From the NCBI GenBank assembly GCA_036524675.1, contig DATDBU010000063.1:1-16851 (forward strand): a stretch of DNA of 16,851 bases, written 5' to 3'. The notes below the pieces were generated by a model. The model made no database searches, had not been told where the DNA came from, and was given only the letters and a program-made list of their open reading frames with translations. The DNA comes from DATDAW01 sp036524675. Lineage in GTDB: Bacteria > Verrucomicrobiota > Verrucomicrobiia > Chthoniobacterales > DASVRZ01. A program made the position numbers and the translations under genes. Below, piece after piece: positions 8,371 to 15,973 of this stretch; within the stretch, counting starts at the first letter, position 1, and the number at the start of each line of letters is the position of its first letter.

Positions 8371-8755
8371 CGGTTATCGCATACGTGGCAGATATCGTCT
8401 CACTCGGTAGCAGGCCGGAAAGAACGCCCTTTGCCTTGAGGGACGAGTTTTGCGACACAAGGATGCTCTGGCCGCTACTGATCCCGGGACTCGATGCCGT
8501 CGGCTCCGTCCCGTCGAGGGTGTAATGAATCGTAGCTCCTGCCGTCGCGCAGGTAACAACCACGTTGCGCTGAGTCGGGTACTTGCCAGCGGGAAAACTC
8601 AACTGGGGAGTCGCCACCTGATCCGGGCCTGTTTGAGCCCGTAGGAAATGTGGCAGCAGAACGGCGGCAGTCACCATAAATGCGACCGAAGTGAGAATGA
8701 TTCCAAGCCGCAGAATCAAAAAGGCGCGGCCAGCCATAGCGGGTAAAGATAACAT
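7133..8755 (-). CDS. N-terminal fragment of giant surface protein (signal peptide, chitobiase-C-like domain, RCC1 repeats)
   Basis: This is the true start of the giant protein. Residues 1-41 hold a long signal peptide: basic start, hydrophobic core at about 12-36, probable cleavage at LRAQT. Residues 50-128 resemble the chitobiase/beta-hexosaminidase C-terminal domain (IHYTLDGTEPT). From 142 on there are eight RCC1 repeats of 50 residues. The frame ends early in the eighth: where sister repeats read GHSLALKSDG, this one reads GHLWH and a stop, because one base is missing near 7145. The ATG at 8755 was chosen because it gives the complete signal peptide. An in-frame ATG at 8737 is also possible. 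Neither has a Shine-Dalgarno sequence. The protein is probably exported to the cell surface or medium. Its ligand is unknown. Confidence 0.85.
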   Translation of the reverse strand: MLSLPAMAGRAFLILRLGIILTSVAFMVTAAVLLPHFLRAQTGPDQVATPQLSFPAGKYPTQRNVVVTCATAGATIHYTLDGTEPTASSPGISSGQSILVSQNSSLKAKGVLSGLLPSETISATYAITGQVATGSDYTVALRSDRTVWAWGYNEYGQLGNNTTIDSVTPVQVNGLTEVVAVAAGYGHSLAVKSDGTVWAWGGNASGELGNNTTIDRPTPLQVAGLTDVVAVAAGNSHSLALKSDGTVWAWGANWYGQLGNNTTAGSLTPVQVNGLTNVVAVAAGGGHSMALKSDGSVWAWGDNGSGQLGNNTTIESRAAVQVMGLTDVVAVAAGSDHSLAVKSGGSVWAWGGNWSGQLGNNTTTDSRTAVHVIGLTDVVAVAAGYGHSLAVKGDGGVWAWGANWDGQLGNSTTTDSSTPAQVLGLIDIVAVAAGYDHSLAVKNGGSISAWGANWYGQLGNQSTSGSVAPAQVSGLSNVDAVVAGDYHSLALKGDGSVWAWGANWSGQLGNNTAADSALPVQVNGLTSVTALSAGGGHLWH

Positions 8756-9117
8756 ATGGAGCTCAGTAAAAAAACTCTCGAAAGGAGTGTTAGTGATAAC
8801 TCAAATTCAAGGTAGTTTGATCGACAAACAGAAACCCTTTGGGCAAATAAAGCGAGGACAGAGCACCTTGCTGTTGATGTCTAACTTGCTGCAATACTGC
8901 TCCGCGGGAAGTGGTTGGCAGCACACCAGAAGAAACTAGGTCCGCATATGTTGGACTTGCATGGCAGTCTACTGTCGTTATTCGGATTGATTTTGTGGAG
9001 AATTTCGATAGCTAGCGAACGAAGATCACTCAGGACAATAACAACTATCGTCAAAACTTATTTCGCGTTGCGGAGTGTAATGCTGGAAAGTAAGTAGCTT
9101 GCTATATAAAACGAACC

Positions 9118-9231
9118 ATGAAAAAGCATCATCAGCACAACATAGTCAGGGTTTTAACTATGCTTGCTTTGTTATCCGGAAGACCTCAAACTGGCAAGAA
9201 TAAAAATTACGCTTTGCTATTTTTGTCCTGA
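9118..9231 (+). CDS. Possible 37-residue small ORF
   Basis: An ATG-to-TGA frame encodes a peptide beginning MKKHHQHNIVRVLTMLALLSG, which looks like the front of a signal peptide (basic start, then a short hydrophobic core). Just upstream is GCTATATAAAACG, a fair -10-like sequence. No Shine-Dalgarno sequence and no good -35 are seen. It could be a genuine small peptide gene, the 5' remnant of a decayed exported-protein gene, or chance in AT-rich DNA. I favour remnant or chance. Confidence 0.2.
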   Translation: MKKHHQHNIVRVLTMLALLSGRPQTGKNKNYALLFLS

Positions 9232-9317
9232 GAAGGTGCAGGAAATACGCATGACCGGCGATTGAAGCTGATATTACTTTAGGGAAAACGGGTGATTTAA
9301 TCTAACGAAGAAAGATT

Positions 9318-9398
9318 ATCCGCAGATTTCTCGGATTTTCGCAGATTTTGAAGGCCTGAATTTTAAGAAATCTGCGTCCATCTGCGAAATCTGCGGAT
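9318..9398. repeat. Interrupted inverted repeat with CTGCGAAATCTGCGGAT motif
   Basis: ATCCGCAGATTTC (9318-9330) is the exact reverse complement of GAAATCTGCGGAT (9386-9398). Further imperfect pairing continues inwards: TTTTCGCAGATTTT on the left and AAATCTGCGTCCATCTGCG on the right. The arms also contain direct repeats of CGCAGATT/AATCTGCG. The whole would fold into a long hairpin with a central bulged loop. It sits in non-coding DNA beyond the end of the ABC operon. It looks like a dispersed intergenic repeat element. It has no T tract of a terminator and no coding capacity. Confidence 0.75.
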
Positions 9399-9623
9399 TG
9401 AATTAGTGCTTCCTTAAAGCACGTTGCTGCCAGGGGCGCACACTTATCAGCGGATCTGTCGAGACCCGGAGTCCAACGTGGCGGTACTAACGCGTGTACC
9501 CAGCCAGCTGCCCGTCGCTCGGAATGCGGCAAATCTCCAGCCGAGCTGCCAGGCTGGGCGAGTGCTGGGAGAGAAAAATTTTACCTCGGTTCACCGAAGG
9601 CCCATAGAATAGTCGGACGATAT

Positions 9624-9640
9624 GGAATCTACGAGATTCC
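9624..9640. other. Small perfect hairpin over the permease stop codon
   Basis: GGAATCT at 9624-9630 pairs exactly with AGATTCC at 9634-9640 around a three-base loop. The stem includes the permease TAG stop codon (9629-9631 on the minus strand). No T tract follows on the minus strand, so it is not an intrinsic terminator. It may be chance or protect the 3' end of the message. Confidence 0.25.
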
Positions 9641-10588
9641 TTTGCGGCGGAAACGGTCGATGAGGACGGCTGTGATGATGATGCCGCCTGTGACGATTTC
9701 CTGGGCCCAGTTTGGGAATTCCATTTTGGTGCACCCGTTGGCGACACAGGTCATGATCAACGCGCCAATGAGGCTGCCCAGAATCGAGCCTTCGCCGCCT
9801 GCGAGGCTGGCGCCGCCGATGACCACCGCGGCGATAACGTCTAGTTCCATGCCGGTGCCGGTCGTAGGATCGCCAACGGTAAGATAGGAAAATTGGAGGA
9901 CACCGGCAGTCGCCGCCATGCCGGAGCCTAGAAGATAGATGCCCAGTTTTGTCCGGACAATGGAGATGCCGCAGAGGCGGGCGGTGAGTTCATTGGAACC
10001 GACGGCAAAAACATGCCGTCCCCAAATTGCGTACCGAAGAACGCTGGCCATGATGATCGCTAACACGAGCAGGATCCAGATGCCTGGCGGGAAAAGCATC
10101 CATTTTCTGTCGTCGGGAAGCGAGGTTAGCAGCCCATTTAGCCAGGTGTCGGGTGCGATGACCGTTTGCTCATTGGCCAGGCCTTTGGCCAGACCGCGCA
10201 CGGCGCCCCACAATCCGAGTGTCGTTATGAATGGAGTCAGGCCCGCTTTCGTGACCATCGTCCCGATGAACAGTCCTACCAGCAGCCCCGCCGCAATGGC
10301 GCCGAGTGCAGCGGCCGGCGGCGGCCAGCCTCGGGCTAGAAGCGTCGCGGTCGTGACGGTGCTCAACGCAACGACGGAGCCAACCGAAAGATCAATACCG
10401 CCGCTGATGATCACAAACGTCATCCCGAGTGCTGCCGTGCCGACAACGGCAGTCTGCAGAAGGATGATTTGTAAATTGTCGAGTGTCGCAAACGTCGCCG
10501 GGCGGAGGGCGCTGAAGAGGATGACGACGGCGAGCAGGCCGAAAATGGGCCCGAGCCTTTTAATGATCTGACTGATGTTTTCTTTCAT
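9629..10588 (-). CDS. Sugar ABC transporter permease (RbsC/BPD_transp_2 type)
   Basis: Inner-membrane permease of a high-affinity sugar importer, 319 residues, the usual length for the family. It has about eight to ten hydrophobic segments. The family signature GGIDLSVGSVVAL lies after the second segment, and the conserved VIGGASLAGGEGSILGSLIGA lies near the C-terminus. Such permeases form a dimeric channel fed by a periplasmic binding protein and powered by the tandem ATPase encoded just upstream. I start at the ATG (MKENISQII), which lies 18 bases after the ATPase stop. A TTG five codons earlier is possible. No Shine-Dalgarno sequence is seen. It is the last gene of the operon. The substrate is not deducible, since this family covers ribose, xylose, galactose, inositol, autoinducer-2 and others. 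Confidence 0.93.
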   Translation of the reverse strand: MKENISQIIKRLGPIFGLLAVVILFSALRPATFATLDNLQIILLQTAVVGTAALGMTFVIISGGIDLSVGSVVALSTVTTATLLARGWPPPAAALGAIAAGLLVGLFIGTMVTKAGLTPFITTLGLWGAVRGLAKGLANEQTVIAPDTWLNGLLTSLPDDRKWMLFPPGIWILLVLAIIMASVLRYAIWGRHVFAVGSNELTARLCGISIVRTKLGIYLLGSGMAATAGVLQFSYLTVGDPTTGTGMELDVIAAVVIGGASLAGGEGSILGSLIGALIMTCVANGCTKMEFPNWAQEIVTGGIIITAVLIDRFRRKGIS

Positions 10589-10606
10589 GCCGCAACGGGG
10601 CAAAAA

Positions 10607-12091
10607 TCAGGAGGTTTTCGTGGCCTCGGTCATGAGGCTGAGTTCATCGACTTCGCCCACGGGATGCGCAGGGCCGAGGCGTCCACGAGACATGACAGCG
10701 ATGCGGTCGCAGACGCCGAGGAGTTCGGGCAAATAGCTGGAAACCATCAGGACTGCTTTTCCCTGGCGGGCGAGGTCATCGATGGTGCGGTAGATTTCCG
10801 CTTTGGCGCCGACGTCGATGCCGCGAGTGGGCTCGTCGAGCAACAGCACGTCGCAATCGTGATGGAGCAGACGGGCGATCGCGACTTTTTGCTGGTTGCC
10901 GCCCGAAAGCGTGTTGATGGAGTCACCGGTCTCGCGGCATTTGACGCGCGATTTCTGGATCCATTCACGTGCCGTTTTGCGGACTTTACGGGGCAGAACA
11001 AATCCCGGTGGGCCGAGCCCGCGCAGTTGCGAAAGGACCAGGTTGTCTTCGATGGAGAGGCTGAGGGCGAGACCTTCGCGTTTGCGGTCTTCACTGACCA
11101 TTCCGACGGATTGATTCCAGCGGACGGCTGGGGAGGCAGGCCCGGTGACGTGTTCTACTTTGATGGCACCGGCGGCGACGGGATCGAGTCCGAAAATCGC
11201 TCTTAATAGCTCTGTGCGACCGGAGCCGATTAATCCGGCGATGCCGAAGACTTCGCCCCGATGCAGAACGAGCGAAGCGTCCCGCGGCAGTGTTTTCCCG
11301 GAAAGATTTTCCAGGCTCAAAACGGGTTCGCTCCGCTGGCGGTGAGTGCGCGGATAAAGCTCCTCAACGTCGCGGCCAGCCATCAATTTGACGATCTCGG
11401 AGTCGGTGAGTTCCGCAGTCGCGCCGCCACCCACGCTTTTGCCGTCGCGAAGAACCGTTACGCGCTGGCTGATTTCGCGCACTTCTTCGAGGATATGTGA
11501 GATGTAGATGATCGCGCAGCCCCGGTCCTTGAGCGTCCGGATCAGGTGAAACAGTCTCTCAATGTCTTTCGCGGCGAGACTGCTGGTGGGCTCGTCGAGT
11601 ACGAGCACTTTGCAGCCGGATGCGATGGCGCGGGCGATTTCGACCATTTGCTGCCGGGCAATGGAGAGGGTGCCCGTGATCGCTCGTGGATCGATGTCCT
11701 TGTGTCCAAGCTCGGCAAGCGCGTCGGCAGCCCGTTTCCGAACGGTTTTCCAATCCATGATGCCGAAACGGCGCGGTTCGATGCCGAGTAGAATGTTTTC
11801 TTCGACAGGCAAATGCGGCGCCAAGGACAGTTCCTGGTAAATCATGCAGACGCCCGCGTGCCGGGCGGCGTGGGGATTCGCTGGATGATACGGCTGGCCT
11901 TCCAGGAACATTTCTCCGGCGTCGGCTTTGTATGCGCCAGAGAGAGTTTTCATGAGTGTGCTCTTGCCCGCGCCGTTTTCTCCGACGAGGGCGAGCACTT
12001 CGCCTGCGGCTGCCTGGAGATCGACGCCTGCGAGGGCGACGGTGGCTCCGAAGGATTTCCGGATGCCGCTCATGGACAGCACGAAGGTCAT
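10607..12091 (-). CDS. Sugar ABC transporter ATP-binding protein, two NBDs (RbsA/MglA/XylG type)
   Basis: Cytoplasmic ATPase of 494 residues with two nucleotide-binding domains in one chain, the normal layout of the ribose/galactose/xylose importer class. NBD1: Walker A GENGAGKS at 37-44, degenerate signature LSIAR at 142-146, Walker B VLVLDEP at 162-168, H-loop His199. NBD2: Walker A GLIGSGRT at 286-293 with Arg in place of Lys, signature LSGGNQQ at 395-401, Walker B LLLDEPT at 416-422, and Ser in place of the H-loop His (SSYLPE). These second-domain changes are usual in the family, so one site is probably catalytic. It lies between the binding-protein and permease genes, 18 bases before the permease ATG. 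A 120-base gap with a repeat array separates it from the binding-protein gene. Confidence 0.95.
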   Translation of the reverse strand: MTFVLSMSGIRKSFGATVALAGVDLQAAAGEVLALVGENGAGKSTLMKTLSGAYKADAGEMFLEGQPYHPANPHAARHAGVCMIYQELSLAPHLPVEENILLGIEPRRFGIMDWKTVRKRAADALAELGHKDIDPRAITGTLSIARQQMVEIARAIASGCKVLVLDEPTSSLAAKDIERLFHLIRTLKDRGCAIIYISHILEEVREISQRVTVLRDGKSVGGGATAELTDSEIVKLMAGRDVEELYPRTHRQRSEPVLSLENLSGKTLPRDASLVLHRGEVFGIAGLIGSGRTELLRAIFGLDPVAAGAIKVEHVTGPASPAVRWNQSVGMVSEDRKREGLALSLSIEDNLVLSQLRGLGPPGFVLPRKVRKTAREWIQKSRVKCRETGDSINTLSGGNQQKVAIARLLHHDCDVLLLDEPTRGIDVGAKAEIYRTIDDLARQGKAVLMVSSYLPELLGVCDRIAVMSRGRLGPAHPVGEVDELSLMTEATKTS

Positions 12092-12205
12092 GGGAATGAC
12101 TAAGTTTCTAATGACGAATGACTAATGAATGACGAATGACGAATGAATGACGAATGACGAATGACGGCAACATTAGGCATTAGACATTGGTCATTAGTCA
12201 TTCTG
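12092..12205. repeat. GAATGAC heptamer array with 13-bp inverted repeat
   Basis: GAATGAC occurs seven times (from 12094, 12116, 12127, 12134, 12145, 12152 and 12159), partly spaced by TAAT or GAAT. The right side carries the complementary type (CATTAGACATTGGTCATTAGTCATTC). GAATGACTAATGA at 12116-12128 is the exact reverse complement of TCATTAGTCATTC at 12191-12203, so the transcript could fold into a large hairpin. It fills the gap between the binding-protein stop and the ATPase start within one operon. By analogy with REP-type hairpins in sugar-transport operons it could stabilise the upstream binding-protein message or reduce read-through. That function is inference. Confidence 0.85.
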
Positions 12206-12211
12206 TTCGTC

Positions 12212-13162
12212 CTATTCGCCGAGGAGGGATTTGATCTCGGCGGAGTCGATGTTGTCCTTGGTTGCAAGACCGGCGCCGCTGTCGATACGGGGTTCGACTT
12301 TTTCGCCTTTGATGTGCGCGACGAGGGTTTTTACGGCTTCATACCCCATTTTTTTCGGGTTTTGGAGGACCAGTGCGTCGATATCGCCCTTCTTTAAGCC
12401 CTCAACCAGCGCAGCGGAGCCGTCGAACCCGACAAACTTCTTTTTTCCAGCAAGCCCGGCCTGGCGCAATGCGAGGAGCATTCCCATGGTGCTCGACTCG
12501 TTGGGGGTGAATATGCCGTCACCTTCCTTGATCTTGTCGATCATATTCAATGAAGCCGTTTTTGCTTCGGCCATGGTAGCTCCCGCGTAGCGATTTGCGC
12601 TGATGACCGAGATGTCCGTCGATTTTTTGACACCTTCCAGAAATCCGGCTTCGCGCTCGTCGGTGCTTGCGGACCCGACCTGGTAGCGCAGTAACACGGC
12701 TTTGCCTTTGCCTCCGAGAAGTTCGGCCAGTTTTATTCCGCCGGATTCCCCGGCCTTTTTGTTGTCCGTTGCGACAAAGCTCACGAAATCTTTGCCAACT
12801 GTGCCCTTGAGTGCGGAGTCAAAAATGACCACTGGAATTTTCTTCTGCCCGGCGGCCTGGACGGGGCGCGCGAGGGCTGTATCGTCGAGCGGGGCAAGGA
12901 CGATGCCGTTGACGTTGTCGGCGATCATTTGTTCGACGATCGCGATCTGTTGGGCGCGGTCGTTCTCCTTCAGGGGGCCTTTCCAAATGATCTCGACTCC
13001 GAGGTCTTTGGCGGCGGCTTGCGCGCCAGCCTGAACGGATTTCCAAAAGCTGTGGGTTGTGCCTTTGGGGATGACTGCGATTTTGAGGGTTTCGGCAGCG
13101 TTCAGCGGGAGGACCGCAGCCAGCAACAGGGCCGCGACTGCGGCGAGGGGAGCTTTTTTCAT
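12212..13162 (-). CDS. Sugar ABC transporter substrate-binding protein (RbsB-like, Peripla_BP_4)
   Basis: Exported binding protein of 316 residues. Residues 1-22 are a signal peptide (MKKAPLAAVAALLLAA, cleavage near LNA-AE). The mature part begins with KIAVIPKGTTHSFWKSVQAG, the usual first strand and helix of type I periplasmic binding proteins. It continues with NGIVLAPLDDTAL, IPVVIFDSAL, VATDNKKAG, a hinge with GDGIFTPNESSTMG, and FVGFDGSAALVEGLKKGDI. This matches the ribose-binding-like family. The longest frame starts 35 codons earlier, but the ATG at 13162 places the signal peptide at the N-terminus and was chosen. It is the first gene of the importer operon. The repeat array behind it may help keep its level above that of the membrane parts. 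The ligand is unknown. Confidence 0.93.
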   Translation of the reverse strand: MKKAPLAAVAALLLAAVLPLNAAETLKIAVIPKGTTHSFWKSVQAGAQAAAKDLGVEIIWKGPLKENDRAQQIAIVEQMIADNVNGIVLAPLDDTALARPVQAAGQKKIPVVIFDSALKGTVGKDFVSFVATDNKKAGESGGIKLAELLGGKGKAVLLRYQVGSASTDEREAGFLEGVKKSTDISVISANRYAGATMAEAKTASLNMIDKIKEGDGIFTPNESSTMGMLLALRQAGLAGKKKFVGFDGSAALVEGLKKGDIDALVLQNPKKMGYEAVKTLVAHIKGEKVEPRIDSGAGLATKDNIDSAEIKSLLGE

Positions 13163-13324
13163 AGAGGGGGTTAGGTAAGACGAAAAAAAAGCTACAGCGG
13201 ATGCTAATATCTGGCAACAGCAGAAAACAGACGACCCCCACGTCGGGATGACGCTGTGATTTCTCAACGTCCCAACTCCGACGCTTTCGCGAGTTGCTGT
13301 GGAGGGAGATATCTCTTCTGGAGC

Positions 13325-13789
13325 CTAGCTTTCGTTGAACAGCGCCGCGCCGCGTTCCGCCATTTCCTTTGGAGTCAAATTTTCGATCCGCGATGCAAAC
13401 ATCCACCTGTGACCGGACGGATCCTCAAATTTTACACTCCGATCGCCCCAAAATTGGTCTGACACAGGCAGCAGCACTTTCGCTCCTTTGGCGATCGCTT
13501 TTTCGGCAAAGGCATCCACGTTCTCCACATAAATCAACGTGCTCGAAGCCGTCCCGCCAATCGATCTCGGACTCAAAACGTCCCATTTCGGAAATTCATC
13601 ACTTATCATGATAGTTGCACCGCTGATCTTGAATTCCGCGTGGGCAATTTTTCCGTCCTGCGTTGGCATGCGCATGGTTTCGACGGCACCAAAGGCTGCC
13701 TTGTAAAATTCGAGAGTGTCGGCGGCGTCTTTGCAACACAGATAGGGCGTGGCGCCTGGGTAATCGTCTGGGATGGGTTTTACGCTCAT
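13325..13789 (-). CDS. VOC/glyoxalase-like (PhnB-type) protein
   Basis: A 154-residue single-domain protein of the vicinal oxygen chelate superfamily. It opens with TPYLCCKDAADTLEFYKAAFGA, abbreviated here as the classic AxxTLEFYKxAFG start of PhnB-like proteins. It contains KIAHAEFKI and ends with the paired half, DQFWGDRSVKFEDPSGHRW. His in IAHAEF and Glu in KFEDPSGH are candidate metal-site residues. Specific activity cannot be read from the sequence: members include isomerases, resistance proteins and non-enzymatic paralogues. The open frame extends 133 codons upstream without resembling protein, so the ATG before SVKPIPDDYPG was chosen. It is divergent from the fusion oxidoreductase and 162 bases upstream of the ABC operon on the same strand. 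Confidence 0.88.
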   Translation of the reverse strand: MSVKPIPDDYPGATPYLCCKDAADTLEFYKAAFGAVETMRMPTQDGKIAHAEFKISGATIMISDEFPKWDVLSPRSIGGTASSTLIYVENVDAFAEKAIAKGAKVLLPVSDQFWGDRSVKFEDPSGHRWMFASRIENLTPKEMAERGAALFNES

Positions 13790-13846
13790 AGTTAGGAAAC
13801 TTCGCACATTCAACCCGGGCAGCCAGCGCGAAACAAGCGTTTCCGT

Positions 13847-13857
13847 TAAGAATCTTA
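13847..13857. promoter_or_regulatory. 11-bp palindrome in the divergent intergenic region
   Basis: TAAGAATCTTA is a perfect palindrome (TAAGA, A, TCTTA) lying between two divergent start codons, 58 bases from the VOC gene and 50 from the fusion oxidoreductase. This is a plausible place for an operator or promoter elements shared by both genes. A palindrome this short can arise by chance. No clear -35/-10 pair is visible in the 117-base gap. Confidence 0.2.
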
Positions 13858-13906
13858 CGACAACTTCCTGCTCGCTTTGGCGCGGCCCCTTTGCTTGCTT
13901 CCATTC

Positions 13907-15886
13907 ATGCTTCCCTCCATTCGTTGGGGTATTCTTGGGGCCGGCAAAATTGCCCGGAAATTCGCCGCTGAATTGCCTTTTTCGAGAACCGGCAGGCTGG
14001 TCGCTATCGGCAGTCGTTCTTTGGAGACCGCACTGCGATTCGCTTCGGAGTTCCCGGATTTTAACGTCAAGGCATACGACAGCTATGAAGCGGTTCTCGA
14101 GGATCCTGAAGTGGATGCCGTTTACATTGCCACGCCGCATCCGATCCACGCAGAGTGGAGCGTTGCCACAGCTGAAGCCAAAAAGCATGTTCTTTGCGAA
14201 AAGCCGCTAACCATGAATCATGCCGAGGCGATGACCGTCATCGAAGCGGCGCGCAGGAATGGCGTTTTTCTGATGGAGGCGTTTATGTACCGTTGCCATC
14301 CCCGGACGCAGCGCATCGCGGGACTTGTCCGCGAAGGTGCGATCGGCCCGGTGAAGCTTGTTCGGGTTGCATTCAGCTTCGCTGTGTCACCAGATCCCGC
14401 CGGCAGACTTTTTGCCAACGAACTGGGCGGCGGAGGGATTCTCGATCTCGGATGTTACACCACATCCATTGCGCGTCTGATTGCGGGCGTGGCGACAGGC
14501 AAACCTTTCGAGGACCCGAGCGAAGTGAATGGCGCTGCTGTTTTAACTGAAACGGGAGTGGATGGCCTTGCCATAGCCAACTTGAGATTCCCGGGTGGCG
14601 TTCTCGCTCAAGTTTCCTGTGGGATCCGCCTTCGGCAGGAGGACACGCTCGTCGTCTACGGCGAAACGGGAAAATTGGTCGTGCCTGCTTTCTGGAATCC
14701 GCCGGGTGTTATCGAACACCACGACTACGAGAGCGGCGCTATAACCAACCTCGAGACCGATGCGTTCGCCTACAAATATGGCCTGGAAGCGGACGCCGTG
14801 GCGGATGCATTGCCCGGCACGGAAAGTCATTTTGTTTCCTGGGCAGACAGCCTTGGCAACATGCGTGCGCTCGACGCCTGGCGTGAGAGCGCGGAAGTTG
14901 TCCATCAAATCGAGCAACCGGAATCGCCACATCAACGGCGGCGCACGCTCAGACCAGGCCGTTGGGGAGAAATCCCGTCGAGAAGAATAATCGGCCTGCA
15001 CCTGCCGATGTCGCGCGTTGTTCTTGGAGTGGATAGTCAACGGACGTATGTGCATCTTGCGGCGATGGCCGACGATTTTGTGGAACGCGGTGGAAATGCC
15101 TTTGACACGGCCCACCAGTACACCGCGGGATTGCAGGAAAAGTTGTTGGGCCATTGGATTGCCAACCGGGGAGTTCGGGACAGAATCGCCGTGGTCGTAA
15201 AGGGCGCTCATACGCCGTTCTGCGATCCTGAGAATCTCCGAAAACAGTTCGAGATCAGCCTTGACCGGTTGCAGACGGATTACGCGGACATTTACCTCAT
15301 GCACCGGGACAATCCGGAAATTCCGGTGGGCGAATTTGTCGATGTGCTCGACGAATTGTATCGCGCCGGGCGAGTCCGGTTGTATGGAGGTTCCAATTGG
15401 TCTCTCCAGCGACTGCGCGAAGCCAACAAATACGCCAGGAAAACAGGTCGTGAGCCATTTCGTGTCGTCAGCAACAATCTGAGTCTCGCGCGAATGATCG
15501 ATCCGGTCTGGCGCGGTTGTATCAGCGCCAAGGGTGACGAATGGCGGGAGTGGTTTCAGGAGACGGGTGCGGCGTTGTTTTCCTGGTCGAGCCAGGCGAG
15601 GGGGTACTTCGCGCCGAACCGCGAAACGGGCTCCGTTACCGATGCCGAGATCCTGCGTTGTTGGGATAGCGAGGACAACCAGGAACGCCGCCGGCGCGCC
15701 ATCGAACTGGCCGGAAAGAAGGGAGTCAGCCCACTGAATGTGGCGCTCGCTTTCGTGCTGAACCAGCCGTTTTCTGCGTTTGCCTTGGTCGGTCCGCGAA
15801 CGATCGAGGAAACCCGTACGATATTGCCGGGAATTAAACTCTCGCTTACGCCCGACGAACTGGCATGGCTCGATTTACAGACGTAA
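13907..15886 (+). CDS. Gfo/Idh/MocA dehydrogenase-aldo/keto reductase fusion
   Basis: One chain of 659 residues joins two complete oxidoreductases. Residues 5-335 are a Gfo/Idh/MocA enzyme: Rossmann motif GILGAGKIA at 8-16, conserved EKP at 98-100, FLMEAFMYRCHP at 121-132, and GGGGILDLGCY at 174-184. This resembles the dihydrodiol/xylose dehydrogenase branch. A basic linker (about 338-365) leads to an aldo/keto reductase barrel with all four catalytic residues: Asp400 and Tyr405 (FDTAHQYTAG), Lys432 (VVVKGAHT) and His466 (YLMHRDNP), plus GGSNW at 494-498. Both halves are expected to use nicotinamide cofactors, so the chain could oxidise and re-reduce one sugar or cyclitol without releasing it. 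I chose the ATG giving MLPSIRWGILG over a TTG ten codons earlier. Its neighbour, a sugar importer on the other strand, fits carbohydrate conversion. The substrate is unknown. Confidence 0.92.
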   Translation: MLPSIRWGILGAGKIARKFAAELPFSRTGRLVAIGSRSLETALRFASEFPDFNVKAYDSYEAVLEDPEVDAVYIATPHPIHAEWSVATAEAKKHVLCEKPLTMNHAEAMTVIEAARRNGVFLMEAFMYRCHPRTQRIAGLVREGAIGPVKLVRVAFSFAVSPDPAGRLFANELGGGGILDLGCYTTSIARLIAGVATGKPFEDPSEVNGAAVLTETGVDGLAIANLRFPGGVLAQVSCGIRLRQEDTLVVYGETGKLVVPAFWNPPGVIEHHDYESGAITNLETDAFAYKYGLEADAVADALPGTESHFVSWADSLGNMRALDAWRESAEVVHQIEQPESPHQRRRTLRPGRWGEIPSRRIIGLHLPMSRVVLGVDSQRTYVHLAAMADDFVERGGNAFDTAHQYTAGLQEKLLGHWIANRGVRDRIAVVVKGAHTPFCDPENLRKQFEISLDRLQTDYADIYLMHRDNPEIPVGEFVDVLDELYRAGRVRLYGGSNWSLQRLREANKYARKTGREPFRVVSNNLSLARMIDPVWRGCISAKGDEWREWFQETGAALFSWSSQARGYFAPNRETGSVTDAEILRCWDSEDNQERRRRAIELAGKKGVSPLNVALAFVLNQPFSAFALVGPRTIEETRTILPGIKLSLTPDELAWLDLQT

Positions 15887-15973
15887 CAAATGTGCCTGAT
15901 GCAGCGCCCTCCCGACTGGCTGAAAACGCCCGGCGAGCTCCTCGGAGCCGCAGCCGTCAACCGACGACACGGC

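Larger units (their letters stand above)
8756..9628. other. Gene-poor region between giant gene and ABC operon
   Basis: About 870 bases with no convincing coding sequence. The part next to the giant gene (8760-9300) is AT-rich and should contain that gene's promoter, but I see no clear -35/-10 pair. It includes a possible 37-codon ORF (9118-9231) and an interrupted inverted repeat (9318-9398). The stretch 9421-9628, downstream of the permease, is GC-rich with only weak hairpins such as 9538-9559 (CCAGCC/GGCTGG). No T tract follows it on the minus strand. Confidence 0.6.

Noticed and set aside
7372..8439. Long plus-strand frames opposite the RCC1 array
   Set aside because: They are repetitive shadows of the 150-bp RCC1 repeats, with period 50 and low-complexity Pro/Arg/His content. 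The minus-strand reading has the protein family.
9302..9612. Short ORFs over the inverted repeat and downstream of the permease
   Set aside because: They read through the repeat arms and have no protein-like composition or start signals.
13163..13267. 35-residue N-terminal extension of the binding protein
   Set aside because: It would bury a textbook signal peptide (MKKAPLAAVAALLLAA) inside the protein.
13790..14188. N-terminal extension of the VOC protein by 133 residues
   Set aside because: The extension overlaps the divergent fusion oxidoreductase gene and has no protein-like features. The VOC domain begins right after the internal ATG.
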